From the NCBI GenBank assembly GCA_034180465.1, contig JAXFOH010000004.1:1-32726 (forward strand): a stretch of 32,726 nucleotides of DNA, read 5' to 3'. Positions 31,391 through 32,726 of this stretch are shown one piece after another. A program made the position numbers and the translations under genes. Each line of letters begins with the position of its first letter. Position 1 is the stretch's first letter. Origin of the DNA: CAKUIA01 sp034180465 (GTDB lineage Bacteria; Verrucomicrobiota; Verrucomicrobiia; Opitutales; Intestinicryptomonadaceae). The notes under the pieces are model-generated. The model searched no databases. It was not told the origin of the DNA and saw only the letters and a program-made list of their open reading frames with translations.

Positions 31391-32160
31391 TCCTTTAAAA
31401 ATTCTGCAATTGTTTGCGCGGGGTTTTGGCTGCGCATAAGAGTTTCGCCTATAAGGAACGCCGAAAAGCCCGCATTCTTCAATTCGCGTATGTCTTCGGG
31501 CGTTTTTATAGAGCTTTCGGCAACCTTAACAAAGTTTTTGCCAATAAGGTTAACCAAATCTTTTGCGTTTTGAAAAGAGCATTTAAAGTTTGCCAAGTTG
31601 CGGTTGTTTACGCCTGCCAAATCTGAAGATTCGGGCAGCTTTTCAATCTCTAAAACATCGTGCAACTCGGTTAAAACCTCCATTCCCAATCCGTGGGCAA
31701 TGTCGGCGTAGTCTTTGCATTGGGTTTTGCCTAAGGCGGCGGCTATCAGCAAAACAAAGTCGGCACCCAAAGCCTTTGCCTGGTAAATTTGGTATTCGTC
31801 TACAACAAAGTCTTTCCGCAAAATTGGGATATTTGCGAGCTTTCTGGCGCAAAGCAGGTCGTTTGCGGATCCTCCAAAAAACACATTGTCGGTAAGCACC
31901 GAGAGGGCCGCTGCCCCGCCTTTTATGTATTGCGGAATCTGTGTTTCTGGGGTGGCGTTCGGCGCAATGTCGCCCTTCGAGGGAGACTTGCGCTTAAACT
32001 CGCAAATAAGCGAAGTTTTGTTTTTTAGGAACGTAGCCTTCGGCGAAAAGCACTTTCTCGAAAAATATTCAAAACCTCCAAAGTCGGCAATACCCACTCT
32101 TTTTTTGTCGGCTGCAACTTCGGCTTTCTTGTTTTCCAAAATGGTTTCGAGAATGCTCAT
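31387..32160 (-). CDS. trpC: Indole-3-glycerol phosphate synthase
   Basis: Closes the indole ring from CdRP to indole-3-glycerol phosphate. The protein is a 257-residue TIM barrel. LICEFKRKSPSKG (51-63) has the catalytic Glu and Lys, PILRKDFVVDEYQIYQA the second Lys, and LAGVNNRNLANFK and FLIGETLMRS complete the active site. NNRNL and FFGGS are typical. It is a stand-alone TrpC, not fused to TrpF. Both ends overlap neighbours by 4 bases (ATGA), so trpD, trpC and trpF are translationally coupled. Confidence 0.96.
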   Translation of the reverse strand: MSILETILENKKAEVAADKKRVGIADFGGFEYFSRKCFSPKATFLKNKTSLICEFKRKSPSKGDIAPNATPETQIPQYIKGGAAALSVLTDNVFFGGSANDLLCARKLANIPILRKDFVVDEYQIYQAKALGADFVLLIAAALGKTQCKDYADIAHGLGMEVLTELHDVLEIEKLPESSDLAGVNNRNLANFKCSFQNAKDLVNLIGKNFVKVAESSIKTPEDIRELKNAGFSAFLIGETLMRSQNPAQTIAEFLKE

Positions 32161-32726
32161 TTGTTTATCTCCAAATATTTTTTAAAGCACGCCAACGCTT
32201 TTTTGCCGCGAAGGCTTTCGCGCGCAATTTCAAGGCATTCCGCAAAGCTCTTGTTTTTTTCGAGTATTCCTATTGCCGCCGCCGAATTTGCCAAAACGCA
32301 GTTTTCCTGCTGCGGCGTTGCGCTGCAGTTTAAAACGTCTATAAAAATTTCCTTTGCAATTTGCGCGTTGCTTTGGCAGCCCAAATCGCCTTGTTTGCAG
32401 CGGGGCAGCCCCAAGTCTTCGGGGGTAAAAACGCCCTCGTTTTTAGACGACGCAATCTTGAATTTGCCCGTAAGCGAAATTTCGTCGTAGCCGTCTAGCG
32501 AGTGTACAATGGCATAGTTGTCCACCGTGTTTTCGAGTATGTATTTATACAGCCTTACAAGCTTTAGACTGTATACGCCAAGCAGCATGTTTTTGGGCTT
32601 AAGCGGATTTAGCAGTGGGCCCAACAAGTTAAAGAATGTTCTCACCCCAAGCTCTTTTCTGGCAGAAGCAACAACCTTTAACGCCGAATTGAAAAGGGGG
32701 GCGTGCATATAAAGCATATTCGACTC
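32157..32726 (-). CDS. trpD: Anthranilate phosphoribosyltransferase, C-terminal part (cut by window edge)
   Basis: The C-terminal 189 residues of TrpD, which joins anthranilate with PRPP. The frame is open through the right edge of the window, so the start lies beyond 32726; the apparent Met at 32717 is internal. The piece begins just before HAPLFNSALKVVASARKELG, then VRTFFNLLGPLLNP, the conserved core of the second half, followed by HSLDGYDEISLTG and the C-terminal helices. The glycine-rich PRPP site is outside the window. The stop overlaps trpC by 4 bases. Confidence 0.95.
   Translation of the reverse strand, partial: ESNMLYMHAPLFNSALKVVASARKELGVRTFFNLLGPLLNPLKPKNMLLGVYSLKLVRLYKYILENTVDNYAIVHSLDGYDEISLTGKFKIASSKNEGVFTPEDLGLPRCKQGDLGCQSNAQIAKEIFIDVLNCSATPQQENCVLANSAAAIGILEKNKSFAECLEIARESLRGKKALACFKKYLEINK

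Noticed and set aside
1..32726. tRNA genes, CRISPR arrays, insertion sequences, phage genes or an origin
   Set aside because: No cloverleaf, no regularly spaced repeats, no transposase or phage-type protein and no DnaA-box cluster was seen.

Overview
The window is about 32.7 kb of compact bacterial chromosome. By eye the base composition is in the mid-40s % GC. There is no rRNA, tRNA, CRISPR array, insertion sequence or phage gene. Several signs point to the Verrucomicrobiota/PVC group, and a carbohydrate-degrading, perhaps gut-associated, Opitutales-like lineage would fit. These signs are a Minf_1886-family protein, an FmdB-type zinc ribbon with the PVC-like tail (GSGYYQTDYK), a large two-domain LeuA, and many exported glycosidases. 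This placement is inference, since no phylogenetic marker RNA is present.

Layout. Positions 27-3295 (minus strand) hold a ComM/YifB ATPase, an outer-membrane barrel protein and a PhnP-like metallo-hydrolase. Positions 3433-8081 (plus) are one tight operon: a Minf_1886 protein, sufC, sufB, sufD and an unknown exported protein, followed by an SRP RNA gene and a bidirectional terminator. Next come an exported glycerophosphodiesterase-like protein (minus) and a phosphohexomutase (plus). Immediately after the mutase lies what looks like a complete leucine attenuator: a 21-codon leader ORF with six Leu codons, then a terminator, then leuA. A GH28-like protein (minus) follows, divergent from dnaK; dnaK, groES and groEL then run together on the plus strand. 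After groEL come an FmdB protein, an orphan histidine kinase (minus), and galE paired with a UAP1-like nucleotidyltransferase (plus). Positions 23017-29844 (minus) are a glycan locus: GmhA-type isomerase, GH92 alpha-mannosidase, ROK kinase and, behind its own promoter and operator, a GH2 beta-mannosidase-like enzyme. The right end (29995-32726, minus) is the tail of a trp operon, trpD(partial)-C-F-A. Its gene order and protein sequences resemble those of Bacteroidota.

How the parts fit. The Suf genes build Fe-S clusters. The GH92 and GH2 enzymes could trim mannose-containing glycans, such as host N-glycans, outside the cytoplasm, with the ROK kinase phosphorylating the released sugar. The mutase, GalE and the UDP-sugar pyrophosphorylase would link hexose phosphates to nucleotide sugars. 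Leucine and tryptophan synthesis, chaperones and protein export are housekeeping. No gene-free stretch exceeds 300 bases; the longest (14569-14845, 277 bases) carries promoters and inverted repeats between the GH28 gene and dnaK.

The most notable observation is the leu leader peptide and attenuator at 11173-11314. It is too short to appear in ordinary gene calls.
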